Assembly (NCBI GenBank): GCA_002695035.1
Contig: NZNU01000028.1
Coordinates: 1-32,187 of the forward strand
DNA: 32,187 nucleotides
Source: Micavibrio sp.
GTDB lineage: Bacteria; Pseudomonadota; Alphaproteobacteria; Micavibrionales; Micavibrionaceae
Reading direction: 5' to 3'
A program made the position numbers and the translations under genes. Below are positions 18,433 to 26,918 of this stretch, in pieces. Each line of letters opens with the position of its first letter. The stretch's first letter is position 1. The notes under the pieces were generated by a model. It saw only the letters and a program-made list of their open reading frames with translations. It was not told the origin of the DNA and did not search any database.

Positions 18433-19752
18433 ATGAGCAATTCACAAAAAACATATAAACCAAAACCAATTAGCGGCTTTCCCGAATGGCTGCCCGAATA
18501 TAGAGCCGTTGAGCTAAAATGGTTAGACCATATCCGTAAGACCTTTGAGTCATATGGCTTTTGTTCAATTGAAACTCCTGCTGTAGAAGAGCTTGATGTC
18601 TTGCGGGCAAAAGGTGAGGTTGATAAAGAAATCTATGTACTAGAGCGTCTTCATAAGGATGAGGATGATGATAGCGAAGCACGACTTGCTCTTCATTTTG
18701 ACCAGACAGTTCCATTGGCACGTTATGTAGCACAGCATTTCAATGATTTGGTCTTCCCTTTTAAAAGGTATCAGATACAGAAAGTATGGCGCGGTGAAAG
18801 ACCTCAACTAGGGCGTATGCGCGAATTTTATCAATGTGATATTGATGTATTGCACGTTGATAATCTGCCAATTTCTTTTGACGCAGAAATCCCCGCGATG
18901 ATTTATGAGGCACTGGACGGACTTGATATAGGCCGTGTCCAGCTTCGTATAAATAACAGGAAAATTTTAATCGGGTTTTTGAATGCCTGCGGAATAGAGG
19001 CTCAGGATGAAATCACTGAGATAACCCGTATTGTTGATAAACTTGAAAAGATTGGTGAGGATGAAGTCGCCGCAGAATTGAAAAAAGCCGGCATATTACC
19101 GGAAATAATCGAAAAGCTTCTAACACTTGCCAGAAACAAGGGTCACAATCTTGATTTCACCAAAATACAGTCTCTAAATGACATGATGAAAGAGGGCCTG
19201 GATGAATTGAAATTCGTCATGGATACGCTTGCACATCTTCCCGACCATGCGGCAATTGCCGATTTGTCCATTGTACGTGGTCTGGATTATTACACAGGTA
19301 CTGTTTATGAAACCCAGCTTCTGGATATACCTGAATTTTCAGGTTCGGTATGCTCTGGCGGGCGCTATGACGATCTTGCCAGCTCCTATATTAATAAAAA
19401 GCTTCCAGGGGTCGGTATATCCATAGGTCTTTCGCGCCTTTTTGATGTACTAAAACAAAATGGAAAGATCGAACCGGGGCCAAAATCCCCTGCCGATATT
19501 CTTATGGTTCTCCCCTCGGAAGAAAGACGCCAAGAAGCAATGGAGACGGCACGGACTTTAAGAGCCAGAGGTTATAAAGTAGAGATGTATCACGCGCCTC
19601 AAAAGGTAAAAAAACAACTTAGCTACGCTGAGAAAAAAAGCATTCCCTATGTCTGGTTCCCGCCTTTTGAAGACGGTAGTGATCATGAAGTGAAAGATAT
19701 GGGTAAAGGCGAACAAAGCCCGGCCGATCCTGATAATTGGGAGAAATCGTGA
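18433..19752 (+). CDS. hisS: Histidyl-tRNA synthetase (non-E. coli type)
   Basis: A 439-residue class II aminoacyl-tRNA synthetase. Motif 2 is RGERPQLGRMREFYQ at 120-134, the histidine-specific HisA block is VRGLDYYTGTVYE at 281-293, and HisB is SGGRYDDL at 308-315. An anticodon-binding domain ends the protein. Motif 2 and HisA differ from the E. coli form (HERPQKGRYRQFHQ and RGLDYYNRTVFE). Some alphaproteobacteria carry a laterally acquired HisRS that has co-evolved with a tRNA-His lacking the extra 5' G; whether this enzyme is of that kind cannot be settled from the window. It starts 50 bases after cobT and overlaps the next gene by four bases. Confidence 0.92.
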   Translation: MSNSQKTYKPKPISGFPEWLPEYRAVELKWLDHIRKTFESYGFCSIETPAVEELDVLRAKGEVDKEIYVLERLHKDEDDDSEARLALHFDQTVPLARYVAQHFNDLVFPFKRYQIQKVWRGERPQLGRMREFYQCDIDVLHVDNLPISFDAEIPAMIYEALDGLDIGRVQLRINNRKILIGFLNACGIEAQDEITEITRIVDKLEKIGEDEVAAELKKAGILPEIIEKLLTLARNKGHNLDFTKIQSLNDMMKEGLDELKFVMDTLAHLPDHAAIADLSIVRGLDYYTGTVYETQLLDIPEFSGSVCSGGRYDDLASSYINKKLPGVGISIGLSRLFDVLKQNGKIEPGPKSPADILMVLPSEERRQEAMETARTLRARGYKVEMYHAPQKVKKQLSYAEKKSIPYVWFPPFEDGSDHEVKDMGKGEQSPADPDNWEKS

Positions 19753-20330
19753 AACTATTAGCCTCTATTCTTCCCTTATTTCTTTTTCTGCTTCTCAGTA
19801 ATTTACCACCTGCTGCTTTTGCGCAAGAGAAAGCTAACAATTGGGAAACTTACAGGGGTGAGAAATGTGATTACCAAATCGGCCTTCCCGGTGAGTATCA
19901 GATTTCAGAAGAAACCGTAACTGCCTTTGATGACGAAACCGAACTGACACAAGATGTTATAGATTATAAAAAAATAATTGATCTTGAAAATGCGCTTAAC
20001 ATGAATGCGACGTGTCGTCAGCTGGCTGAGGGTGAACGTGATATACTAAGCACAGATTTCATACAAGATGCTCTTGATGCCTATATCAGCAGCAACAATA
20101 TATTTGTTGCTGGGCGTAAGGTCTCAAAAGATGATGAAAACAACCAGATTTCAGGCATTATCATAGGTGCAAGGGGTGATAGCGATGACAGCTTCCTGAC
20201 AACGCAATATTGGGTAGGAAGCAACTCCTTATTAATCTTTGAACTTGAGTTAACGGGATCAGATACGATTGAGAATCAGGATGTTTTTGCCAATATACTC
20301 AGTCGTGTAAAGCTGAAGGACCCTTCCTAG
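19749..20330 (+). CDS. Exported protein of unknown function
   Basis: I do not recognise this family. I start it at the GTG at 19749 (193 residues), whose GTGA overlaps the hisS stop and which has GGGAG five bases upstream; the upstream TTG at 19737 is less likely. Residues 1-25 form a classic signal peptide (basic K2, a leucine-rich core, AFA before Gln26), so the mature protein is periplasmic. It has no lipobox. The mature part has only two cysteines (in EKCDYQ and NATCRQ), which could form a disulfide, and is acidic and predicted alpha/beta. It ends eight bases before the convergent sufE stop. Linkage to hisS is probably only transcriptional. Confidence 0.7.
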   Translation: MKLLASILPLFLFLLLSNLPPAAFAQEKANNWETYRGEKCDYQIGLPGEYQISEETVTAFDDETELTQDVIDYKKIIDLENALNMNATCRQLAEGERDILSTDFIQDALDAYISSNNIFVAGRKVSKDDENNQISGIIIGARGDSDDSFLTTQYWVGSNSLLIFELELTGSDTIENQDVFANILSRVKLKDPS

Positions 20331-20338
20331 CATTTTTC

Positions 20339-20764
20339 TTAATGTTTACCTGCTGCACCGGCATAGGATTTTATTTTCTCAACCATTGAAAAAAAGCCGT
20401 TCCTACGGTTGGGCGAAAGATTTTGCTCAAGACCAAGCTCTGAGAAGACTTGGTTTATATCAACAGATAAAATCTCATCTGATCGCTTTCCGTTATATGC
20501 AGCCAAGATAATGTAAATTAATCCTCTGACGATAAAAGCATCACTGTCTGCCCTGAAATAAAACTTATCTCCCTCTTTTTCAGGAACAAGCCAAACTTGG
20601 GATGTGCAGCCCTTGACTTTAAACTCCTCTGTCTTATAGCTATCAGGCAAACTAGGTAAAGACTTACCAAGGTCAATAAGGTATTGAAAACGCTCCTCCC
20701 AATCGGAGAAAAACGAAAAGTTTTCTTCAATTTCGCTAAGCGCTATAAATTGATTTTCTTCCAT
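20339..20764 (-). CDS. sufE: SufE family cysteine desulfurase sulfur acceptor
   Basis: A SufE-like protein that accepts persulfide sulfur from the desulfurase SufS for Fe-S cluster assembly. The active cysteine lies in VKGCTSQVWL (C53 with this start). The N-terminal FSDWEERFQYLIDLGKSLP and the C-terminal LSPNRRNGFFSMVEKI blocks are typical. Two starts are possible: ATG at 20764 (141 residues, chosen) and a GTG at 20773 (144 residues), the latter with AAGGGG 11 bases upstream. No other suf genes are adjacent. It is divergent from clpX across a 158-base region and convergent with the exported-protein gene. Confidence 0.93.
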   Translation of the reverse strand: MEENQFIALSEIEENFSFFSDWEERFQYLIDLGKSLPSLPDSYKTEEFKVKGCTSQVWLVPEKEGDKFYFRADSDAFIVRGLIYIILAAYNGKRSDEILSVDINQVFSELGLEQNLSPNRRNGFFSMVEKIKSYAGAAGKH

Positions 20765-20791
20765 ATTTTTCACTTTCAGGGCTACCCCTTG

Positions 20792-20820
20792 TTGACAGTC
20801 GTGATATAGTTATTTAGACA
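20792..20820 (+). promoter_or_regulatory. Possible clpX promoter
   Basis: A perfect TTGACA (20792-20797) is followed after 17 bases by TAGACA (20815-20820), a poor -10 with three matches. The resulting leader of about 95 bases would contain the hairpin at 20844-20861. It is the best candidate in the sufE-clpX gap. Confidence 0.38.
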
Positions 20821-20843
20821 AATATTCAAGTTTTCAGTATTAA

Positions 20844-20861
20844 AAAGGCTTGAAAGCCTTT
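20844..20861. other. Hairpin in the sufE-clpX divergent region
   Basis: AAAGGCT (20844-20850) and AGCCTTT (20855-20861) pair perfectly around a TGAA tetraloop. On the plus strand it falls in the predicted clpX leader with no T-run after it. On the minus strand it is followed by TTTTTAAT-like sequence and would resemble a weak terminator facing sufE. Its role is unknown. Confidence 0.35.
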
Positions 20862-20922
20862 CTTGGCACTGGCAAAGTAAGATAAATAACCTTCGATTCA
20901 TTCATCAAAGAGGCCCCAGAAC

Positions 20923-22254
20923 ATGAGTAAAACAGAAAACACGGACAGCAAGAACACCCTTTACTGTTCATTTTGCGGCAAAAGCCAGCACGAAGTGCGC
21001 AAGCTTATTGCAGGGCCGAATGTCTTTATCTGTAATGAATGTGTTGAATTATGCATGGACATTATTCAGGAAGAAGATAAATCCAGCATTGTACGCAGCG
21101 AAGATGGCGTCCCCTCACCCAGTGAAATTAAATCCTTTTTGGATGAGTATGTAATTGGCCAGGACCGCGCCAAGCGCGTTATGTCTGTTGCCGTTCACAA
21201 TCACTACAAGCGTCTGGAACACGGGCAGCGCGGTGCGGATGTAGAGTTACAAAAATCAAATATTCTAATTCTTGGTCCTACAGGTTGTGGTAAAACACTT
21301 CTTGCTCAAACTATGGCCAGAATCCTCGATGTGCCTTTTACAATGGCCGATGCCACTACTCTAACCGAAGCAGGTTATGTTGGTGAGGATGTCGAAAACA
21401 TTATTCTTAAACTGCTTCAGTCGTGTGATTATAATGTAGAGCGTGCTCAACGCGGTATCGTCTATATTGATGAAATTGATAAGATTTCCAGAAAATCGGA
21501 TAACCCTTCAATTACACGTGATGTATCCGGTGAAGGCGTACAACAGGCATTGCTGAAAATGATGGAAGGTACAGTCGCATCCGTACCTCCCCAAGGCGGA
21601 CGAAAACATCCTCAGCAGGAATTTTTACAAGTTGATACATCCAATATCCTGTTTATTTGCGGTGGTGCTTTTGCCGGTATCGATAAGGTGATCCAGCAGC
21701 GTACTTCCAAAAAAGGTATCGGTTTCGGCGCTAATGTGGATACAGGCGAAGGCAAAAATGTTGGTGAATCGCTCAAAGAGCTTGAGACAGAAGATCTTCT
21801 CAAATTCGGATTGATCCCTGAATTCATCGGGCGTTTGCCAGTTGTTGCTACGCTGGAAAACCTTGATGAGGACGCGTTAATACAAATTCTGACAGAACCT
21901 AAAAATGCTTTGGTCAAACAGTTTACAAAGCTTTTCGATCTTGAGGGCGTCAAACTGACATATAAAGAAGAAGCCCTTCGCGCTGTTGCAAAACAAGCCA
22001 TTGAAAGGGAAACGGGAGCACGTGGACTTCGCTCTATCATGGAAAACCTTCTTCTTGATACAATGTATGATCTTCCGGATCTTGATGATTTGGAAGAGGT
22101 TGTTGTTAACAAAGACACTGTTGAAAAAGGTGAGGCACCGGTTCTTGTTTATTCCAAAGACGGGAAAAAGAAGAAAAAAGACAAGGATAAAAAATCCGAA
22201 GCGAAAGAAGACGGCAAATCTGATAAGTCGGATAAAAAGGAAGCCTCTAAATAA
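20923..22254 (+). CDS. clpX: ATP-dependent unfoldase ClpX with charged C-terminal tail
   Basis: A 443-residue AAA+ unfoldase that feeds substrates to ClpP. The zinc-binding domain has Cys15, Cys18, Cys37 and Cys40. Walker A is GPTGCGKT at 118-125, the pore loop is GYVG at 151-154, Walker B is YIDEID at 181-186, and the ClpP-docking IGF loop is at 266-268, so it should still work with ClpP. The core ends near residue 410, where most ClpX proteins end within a few residues. It is followed by about 33 residues made almost entirely of Lys, Asp, Glu and Ser. The usual upstream neighbour clpP is absent; sufE is divergent instead. AGAGG precedes the ATG by about nine bases and a strong terminator follows. 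Confidence 0.96.
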   Translation: MSKTENTDSKNTLYCSFCGKSQHEVRKLIAGPNVFICNECVELCMDIIQEEDKSSIVRSEDGVPSPSEIKSFLDEYVIGQDRAKRVMSVAVHNHYKRLEHGQRGADVELQKSNILILGPTGCGKTLLAQTMARILDVPFTMADATTLTEAGYVGEDVENIILKLLQSCDYNVERAQRGIVYIDEIDKISRKSDNPSITRDVSGEGVQQALLKMMEGTVASVPPQGGRKHPQQEFLQVDTSNILFICGGAFAGIDKVIQQRTSKKGIGFGANVDTGEGKNVGESLKELETEDLLKFGLIPEFIGRLPVVATLENLDEDALIQILTEPKNALVKQFTKLFDLEGVKLTYKEEALRAVAKQAIERETGARGLRSIMENLLLDTMYDLPDLDDLEEVVVNKDTVEKGEAPVLVYSKDGKKKKKDKDKKSEAKEDGKSDKSDKKEASK

Positions 22255-22263
22255 TCACTAAAG

Positions 22264-22287
22264 AAACGGCAGCGATGCCGTTTTTTT
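22264..22287 (+). terminator. Rho-independent terminator after clpX
   Basis: AAACGGCA (22264-22271), tetraloop GCGA, TGCCGTTT (22276-22283), continuing into a run of T to 22287. The hairpin starts nine bases after the clpX stop. This is the clearest terminator in the window and separates clpX from the downstream stress cluster. Confidence 0.85.
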
Positions 22288-22390
22288 ATGCCTGCTTTTT
22301 AAACCTTACTTTTCTCCTTTAATAGAATATTTATATGATTAGATGTAAAATAATAGCGATACATTCTTATTAGATTCAGGAGGGATATTT

Positions 22391-23356
22391 ATGAGCGGAA
22401 ATATAGCACGGAAATTGATGCCGGAAGATAACAAGAACTACAGACTTATTACACGAAGTGATATGGATGGTCTTGTTTGTGCGATTCTGCTTAAAGAACT
22501 TGGAATCATAGATGACGTCATGTTTGCGCATCCTAAGGATATGCAAGACGGAATTGTGGATGTGACACCAAATGACATTTCAACCAATCTGCCCTACGTT
22601 GAAGGGGTTTATATGGCCTTTGATCACCACGCGAGTGAAGCATCTCGTGTGCAGGGAAATCCTGAAAATCACATAATAGATATTGATGCGCCATCTGCCG
22701 CTCGTGTTGTGTATGATTACTTTGGAGGTCCAACCGCCTTTCCTGAAATTTCAAAGGATATGATAGAAGCCGTTGATAAGGCTGACTCAGCTCAGTTTTC
22801 CAAAGAAGACATCCTAAATCCTTCCGGCTGGGAACTCTTAAGTTTTCTAATGGATGCGCGAACCGGTCTGGGCCGCTTCAGAGACTTTAATATTTCTAAT
22901 TATCAATTAATGATGCAGCTCATCGATTATTGCAGAGACCACCATAGTATCGAGGAAATACTTGCTTTACCTGATGTTAAAGAACGTGTTGAGCTTTACG
23001 AGGAACATAAAGAAAAACAAAAAGAACAATTGAAACGCTGCTCTGAGATTCATGACAATGTCATCGTTATAGATTTGCGACAGGAGGAAAATATCTGGGC
23101 TGGTAACCGTTTCATGGTTTACGCACTTTATCCGAATTGCAATATATCGGCTCACGTAATATGGGGAAAGAACAAGCAGAATACAGTTATTGCCGTGGGT
23201 AAATCTATAATAAACCGCAGCTCCAAAATTCATGTCGGAGAATTAATGCTCAAATATGGCGGCGGCGGGCACGAAGCTGCCGGAACATGCCAGGTGGAAA
23301 ACCTGAAAGCAGAGCAGGTTTTAGAAGAAATTGTGGAAAAAGCCCGGGAAAAATAA
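22391..23356 (+). CDS. DHH/DHHA1 family phosphoesterase
   Basis: A 321-residue protein with metal-binding motifs of the DHH superfamily: SDMDG at 23-27, DHH at 78-80 and D132 in VDKADS. The DHHA1 glycine-rich motif YGGGGHEAAGTCQ lies near residues 297-309. Relatives include RecJ, NrnA and exopolyphosphatase-like proteins. In alphaproteobacteria similar genes are often labelled exopolyphosphatase, but the substrate (nanoRNA, pAp, cyclic dinucleotide products or polyphosphate) cannot be told from sequence. It has its own AGGAGGG ribosome binding site. It is 54 bases before the photolyase gene with no terminator between, so co-transcription is possible. Confidence 0.85.
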   Translation: MSGNIARKLMPEDNKNYRLITRSDMDGLVCAILLKELGIIDDVMFAHPKDMQDGIVDVTPNDISTNLPYVEGVYMAFDHHASEASRVQGNPENHIIDIDAPSAARVVYDYFGGPTAFPEISKDMIEAVDKADSAQFSKEDILNPSGWELLSFLMDARTGLGRFRDFNISNYQLMMQLIDYCRDHHSIEEILALPDVKERVELYEEHKEKQKEQLKRCSEIHDNVIVIDLRQEENIWAGNRFMVYALYPNCNISAHVIWGKNKQNTVIAVGKSIINRSSKIHVGELMLKYGGGGHEAAGTCQVENLKAEQVLEEIVEKAREK

Positions 23357-23410
23357 CCGACGTCAATTTTTTTTCTGGTTATCCGCCTTTAAAACAATAA
23401 CTTACTCCAC

Positions 23411-24841
23411 ATGAGTAAGACAATCATAATATGGTTCAGGCAAGACCTCAGACGTGAGGACAATCCCGCCCTTCATTCGGCTTATGAAGAAGGTGCAAAA
23501 ATATTACCTGTTTTTATAGAGGATGAAGAAACGCCCGGCGACTGGAGCCGCGGCGCGGCAAGCAAATGGTGGCTTCATCATTCCCTCAAATCCCTAAACG
23601 ATTCCCTTTCAGATAAGCTCAATCTTTATTCCGGAAAGCCACAAGACATATTGCCAGATCTTATTAAAGAGACAGGCGCAGACGCCATCTACTGGAACAG
23701 ATGTTATGAACCTTGGAGAAAAGAAAGAGACAAGAGAATAAAGAAAGCGTTGGAGGATGACGGCGTTGAAGTTAAGTCCTTTAAAGCAGGCCTGATTTGG
23801 GAGCCATGGACAATATCAACTAAGCAGGACACACCCTACAAAGTTTTTACAGCATTTTATAAAAATGGCTGTCTGGCGGCCGGAGAGCCTGATCGCCCCC
23901 TACCCGCTCCGGACAGGTTAACTTATCACAACAGATTATCCTCGGCCCTTAAACTTGAGGAGTTAAAGCTTATACCTGAGAAAGACTGGTATAAGAAAAT
24001 AGAAAAGTATTGGTCTGTCGGGGAAGACCACGCACAAAGAGCGCTCAGGCATTTTATAAAAAATGACGTTGATGAGTATAACACAATGAGGGATCGCCCG
24101 GGCGTAGAGGGCACTTCCAGGCTTTCACCGCATTTACATTTTGGTGAAATCTCAGCTCGTACAGCGTGGCACGAAGTGCGAAAGCACCAGCATATGAGTA
24201 AAGGGTCCAACAAGGATTCAGACGTTTTTCTCAGTGAATTAGGCTGGAGGGAATTTTCTTACAATCTTCTTTATCATTTTGAAGACCGCATTACAGATAA
24301 ACCTCTCAATGAAAAATTTGAGAACTTTCCCTGGCAGCAAAACAAAAACGCTCTCAAGGCATGGAAAAAAGGTAAGACAGGCTACCCTATAGTTGATGCC
24401 GGGATGCGCCAGCTATGGGAAAAAGGATGGATGCATAATCGTGTACGTATGATCGTGGCATCTTTTTTAATCAAAGACCTTATGGTTCATTGGTCCGAGG
24501 GTGAAAAGTGGTTTTGGGACTGCCTTGTCGATGCGGATCTGGCTAATAACTCTGCAAGTTGGCAGTGGGTCGCAGGCTGCGGTGCTGATGCCTCACCCTT
24601 TTTCAGGATTTTCAATCCAGTATTACAAGGAGAAAAATTTGACCCCAAGGGTGAATACGTCTCCGAATGGTGTCCCGAGCTATCAAAGCTTCCCAATAAG
24701 TATATCCACAAACCATGGGAAGCCGATGATGAGACACTTGATAAAGCTGGTGTAAAACTGGGTGAGACATACCCCCGCCCTATTGTCGACCATTCAGAAG
24801 CCCGTGATGAGGCACTTACGGCATATAAGAAACTGAAATGA
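23411..24841 (+). CDS. phr: Deoxyribodipyrimidine photolyase (class I CPD type)
   Basis: A 476-residue flavoprotein of the photolyase/cryptochrome family that uses blue light to split cyclobutane pyrimidine dimers. The N-terminal antenna domain begins IIIWFRQDLRREDNPAL. The FAD domain shows TSRLSPHLHFGEIS, FLSELGWREFSYNLLYHF, WMHNRVRMIVASFLIKDL and DADLANNSASWQWVAG, then GADASPFFRIFNP, all typical of class I CPD photolyases. The WQW segment is part of the electron-transfer tryptophan region. Its end overlaps the next gene by four bases (ATGA at 24838-24841), tying it to the lipid-modification genes. An alphaproteobacterial phrA controlled by RpoE/ChrR is known in Rhodobacter sphaeroides. Confidence 0.93.
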   Translation: MSKTIIIWFRQDLRREDNPALHSAYEEGAKILPVFIEDEETPGDWSRGAASKWWLHHSLKSLNDSLSDKLNLYSGKPQDILPDLIKETGADAIYWNRCYEPWRKERDKRIKKALEDDGVEVKSFKAGLIWEPWTISTKQDTPYKVFTAFYKNGCLAAGEPDRPLPAPDRLTYHNRLSSALKLEELKLIPEKDWYKKIEKYWSVGEDHAQRALRHFIKNDVDEYNTMRDRPGVEGTSRLSPHLHFGEISARTAWHEVRKHQHMSKGSNKDSDVFLSELGWREFSYNLLYHFEDRITDKPLNEKFENFPWQQNKNALKAWKKGKTGYPIVDAGMRQLWEKGWMHNRVRMIVASFLIKDLMVHWSEGEKWFWDCLVDADLANNSASWQWVAGCGADASPFFRIFNPVLQGEKFDPKGEYVSEWCPELSKLPNKYIHKPWEADDETLDKAGVKLGETYPRPIVDHSEARDEALTAYKKLK

Positions 24842-26121
24842 CCAGCGAGAAAAAATCAAATAGAATTGCCATTATCGGCAGTGGTATTTCAGGACTGTCT
24901 TGTGCATGGTTACTAGGTGAAAATGGATTTGATGTAACCATTTATGAAAGAGACTGCCGCATCGGGGGGCATGCTAATACATACACACTTCCTGATGGAC
25001 GGCAAGTTGACACCGGCTTCATTGTTTACAACGAATGGACCTACCCTAACCTCATCGCACTGTTTAAATATTTAAATGTCGAAACACTAAAAACGGATAT
25101 GTCCTTTGGTGTTTCAATTAACAATGGGCATTTTGAATACGGATCTGATCATTTGTTCGCACAAAAGAAGAACCTGTTTTCATTTTCGTATTACCGTATG
25201 CTTTTTGACCTTGTAAGATTTTACAAAAAGTCACCCAATTACATTAAGAGTAACGAAGATGCGAGCCTTGGGCAGTATCTGAAAGACAATAAATATTCCG
25301 ATATTTTCATAGAAAAGCACATATTGCCTATGGCAGCAGCCATATGGTCTATGAGTGCCGACGAGGCAGCACGGTATCCAATGAAAAGTTTTTTGAGATT
25401 CTTCCAAAATCATGGGCTTTTAAAACTTTTGAAGCGCCCCCAATGGTGGACCGTAAAAGGAGGCTCTGTTCAATACTTGCGCAAAATGAAGCATGTCATG
25501 AAGTGTGAATTTAGAATTGATTATCAAATTAAAAATATCACTCGTTCAGATAGCGGCGTTAATATTGATAATGAAGATTATGATAGTGTCGTGTTTGCGT
25601 GCCATCCCGATCAGGCTTTTAAGATGCTTAACGACAGCAGTGAGGACGAAAAAGAAACTCTTTTATCCTTCCCGTATTCTAAAAACACTGCTGTTCTCCA
25701 TTCAGACACAAGTTTAATGCCTAAACGTAAGAAGGCATGGTCGGCATGGAATTATTTAGGTGACAATCAGAATCGGCAGGTTTGTGTTTCATATTGGATG
25801 AACAGGCTTCAGACCTATTTGGGTAACGAGAATAATTTATTCGTCACGCTCAATCCCGACAAGGCCATATCACCGGATAAGGTCTTTGCTACATTTGAAT
25901 ATGAACATCCGCAATATGACCAGAATGCTATAAAAGCATGGCATAAAATCTCACAACTACAGGGTTTTAAAAATACTTGGTATTGCGGCGCATGGTGCGG
26001 TTATGGCTTCCATGAGGATGGGGTTACATCAGGACTGGCTGTTGCTGAAAAGTTGGGCTCTTGCAAAAGGCCCTGGCATTCCAAAGATATATCACCTGCG
26101 GGTAAACATGCGACAGGTTAA
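24838..26121 (+). CDS. FAD-dependent amine-oxidase-like protein (UfaD-like candidate)
   Basis: A 427-residue flavoprotein. A Rossmann GSGISGL motif lies at 14-20, an acidic residue ends the second strand (E37), and RIGGHANTY at 41-49 is typical of the flavin amine oxidase/phytoene desaturase fold. The DTGFIVYNEWTYPNL block is the hallmark of a bacterial family found next to DUF1365 and cyclopropane-fatty-acid synthase genes. In Rhodobacter sphaeroides a protein of this type acts in furan fatty acid synthesis as a fatty-acyl desaturase (UfaD); equivalence here is inferred from family and order. It overlaps phr by four bases and the next gene by 14. Confidence 0.85.
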   Translation: MTSEKKSNRIAIIGSGISGLSCAWLLGENGFDVTIYERDCRIGGHANTYTLPDGRQVDTGFIVYNEWTYPNLIALFKYLNVETLKTDMSFGVSINNGHFEYGSDHLFAQKKNLFSFSYYRMLFDLVRFYKKSPNYIKSNEDASLGQYLKDNKYSDIFIEKHILPMAAAIWSMSADEAARYPMKSFLRFFQNHGLLKLLKRPQWWTVKGGSVQYLRKMKHVMKCEFRIDYQIKNITRSDSGVNIDNEDYDSVVFACHPDQAFKMLNDSSEDEKETLLSFPYSKNTAVLHSDTSLMPKRKKAWSAWNYLGDNQNRQVCVSYWMNRLQTYLGNENNLFVTLNPDKAISPDKVFATFEYEHPQYDQNAIKAWHKISQLQGFKNTWYCGAWCGYGFHEDGVTSGLAVAEKLGSCKRPWHSKDISPAGKHATG

Positions 26122-26872
26122 AAAAAGCGGACTATATATTGGCCATGTTTTTCACAAAAGGCATAAGCCTTTCACCCATTCATTTAAATATCGTGTCTTC
26201 AGCCTTTTCAGCGACCTGCAGGAAATGCCTGCTTTGTCTGAAAAGCTTCGGTTGTTTTCTTATAATAAATTTAACCTGATGAGTTTTTACGATAAGGATC
26301 ACGGCCCCCGCAACGGTAAAAGTTTGTACGATTGGGTCGTTAATGTAGCTCGCGACAAAAATATAGATATTGATGGCGGAAAGGTCTATTTCCTCGGATT
26401 CCCGCGAATACTTGGGTATGTGTTCAATCCGATCAGCCTCTATTTCTTATATGATAAAAAACATGTGCTACAAGCTGTGCTTTATCAGGTTAAAAACACT
26501 TTCGGTGAGCAACATTGTTATCTGGCACCTCTCGATACCCCTGGAAAGATTGAGAAACACTCACATCAAAAGATGTTTCACGTTTCCCCCTTCATGGAAA
26601 TGGAGGCAGAATACAAGTTTACACTTCAAGAGCCTGATGAAATGCTCTCTTTTGCTATTCATCAGTTTGATAAAGCCGGGAAGCTATTGACCGCAACTTG
26701 GGATGGCAAAAAAGCTTCCCTTACAGATAAAACCATTCTTAAAACATTTATAACTCATCCTTTGCTAACTTTAAAAATAATTGGCGGTATTCATTGGGAA
26801 GCTCTTCGCTTATGGGTAAAAGGAGCTAAATACATACCGAAACCACATCAAAAGGAACAAGATATCACCTAG
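26108..26872 (+). CDS. DUF1365 family protein (UfaO-like candidate)
   Basis: A 254-residue protein of the DUF1365 family. I start at the ATG at 26108 rather than 26003, because the conserved N-terminus (SGLYIGHVFHKRHKPFTHSFKYRVF) begins a few residues later and the longer form would run far into the upstream gene. Histidine- and arginine-rich blocks (HKRHKPFTHSFKYR, FGEQHCYLAPL, HSHQKMFHVSPF) and the FLGFPRILGYVFNPISLYF segment are family traits. There is no known catalytic motif. DUF1365 genes nearly always accompany the flavoprotein and CFA-type genes, so it is expected to act in the same fatty-acid modification. The Rhodobacter gene ufaO may be its counterpart, but I am less sure of that. 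Confidence 0.83.
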   Translation: MRQVKKSGLYIGHVFHKRHKPFTHSFKYRVFSLFSDLQEMPALSEKLRLFSYNKFNLMSFYDKDHGPRNGKSLYDWVVNVARDKNIDIDGGKVYFLGFPRILGYVFNPISLYFLYDKKHVLQAVLYQVKNTFGEQHCYLAPLDTPGKIEKHSHQKMFHVSPFMEMEAEYKFTLQEPDEMLSFAIHQFDKAGKLLTATWDGKKASLTDKTILKTFITHPLLTLKIIGGIHWEALRLWVKGAKYIPKPHQKEQDIT

Positions 26873-26918
26873 ATGTGTTAATATTGGAAAACCCCTTAAA
26901 AAGGACTATAACTTTTAT

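Noticed and set aside
21612-22118. A 168-codon open frame on the minus strand inside clpX.
   Set aside because: It is antisense to conserved ClpX sequence and has the Ser/Arg-rich composition typical of a shadow frame; no ribosome binding site was seen.
23351-23381. ATAACC and GGTTAT flanking a T-run after the DHH gene, like a terminator.
   Set aside because: The stem is only six pairs and the T-run is inside the loop rather than after the stem, so it does not fit a rho-independent terminator.
23372-23406. A possible ECF (RpoE-type) promoter before phr: TTATCC, 18 bases, then TACTC.
   Set aside because: The -35 is one base from the TGATCC reported for Rhodobacter RpoE, but the -10 matches TAAGA at only two of five positions. 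One weak site is not enough to claim regulation.
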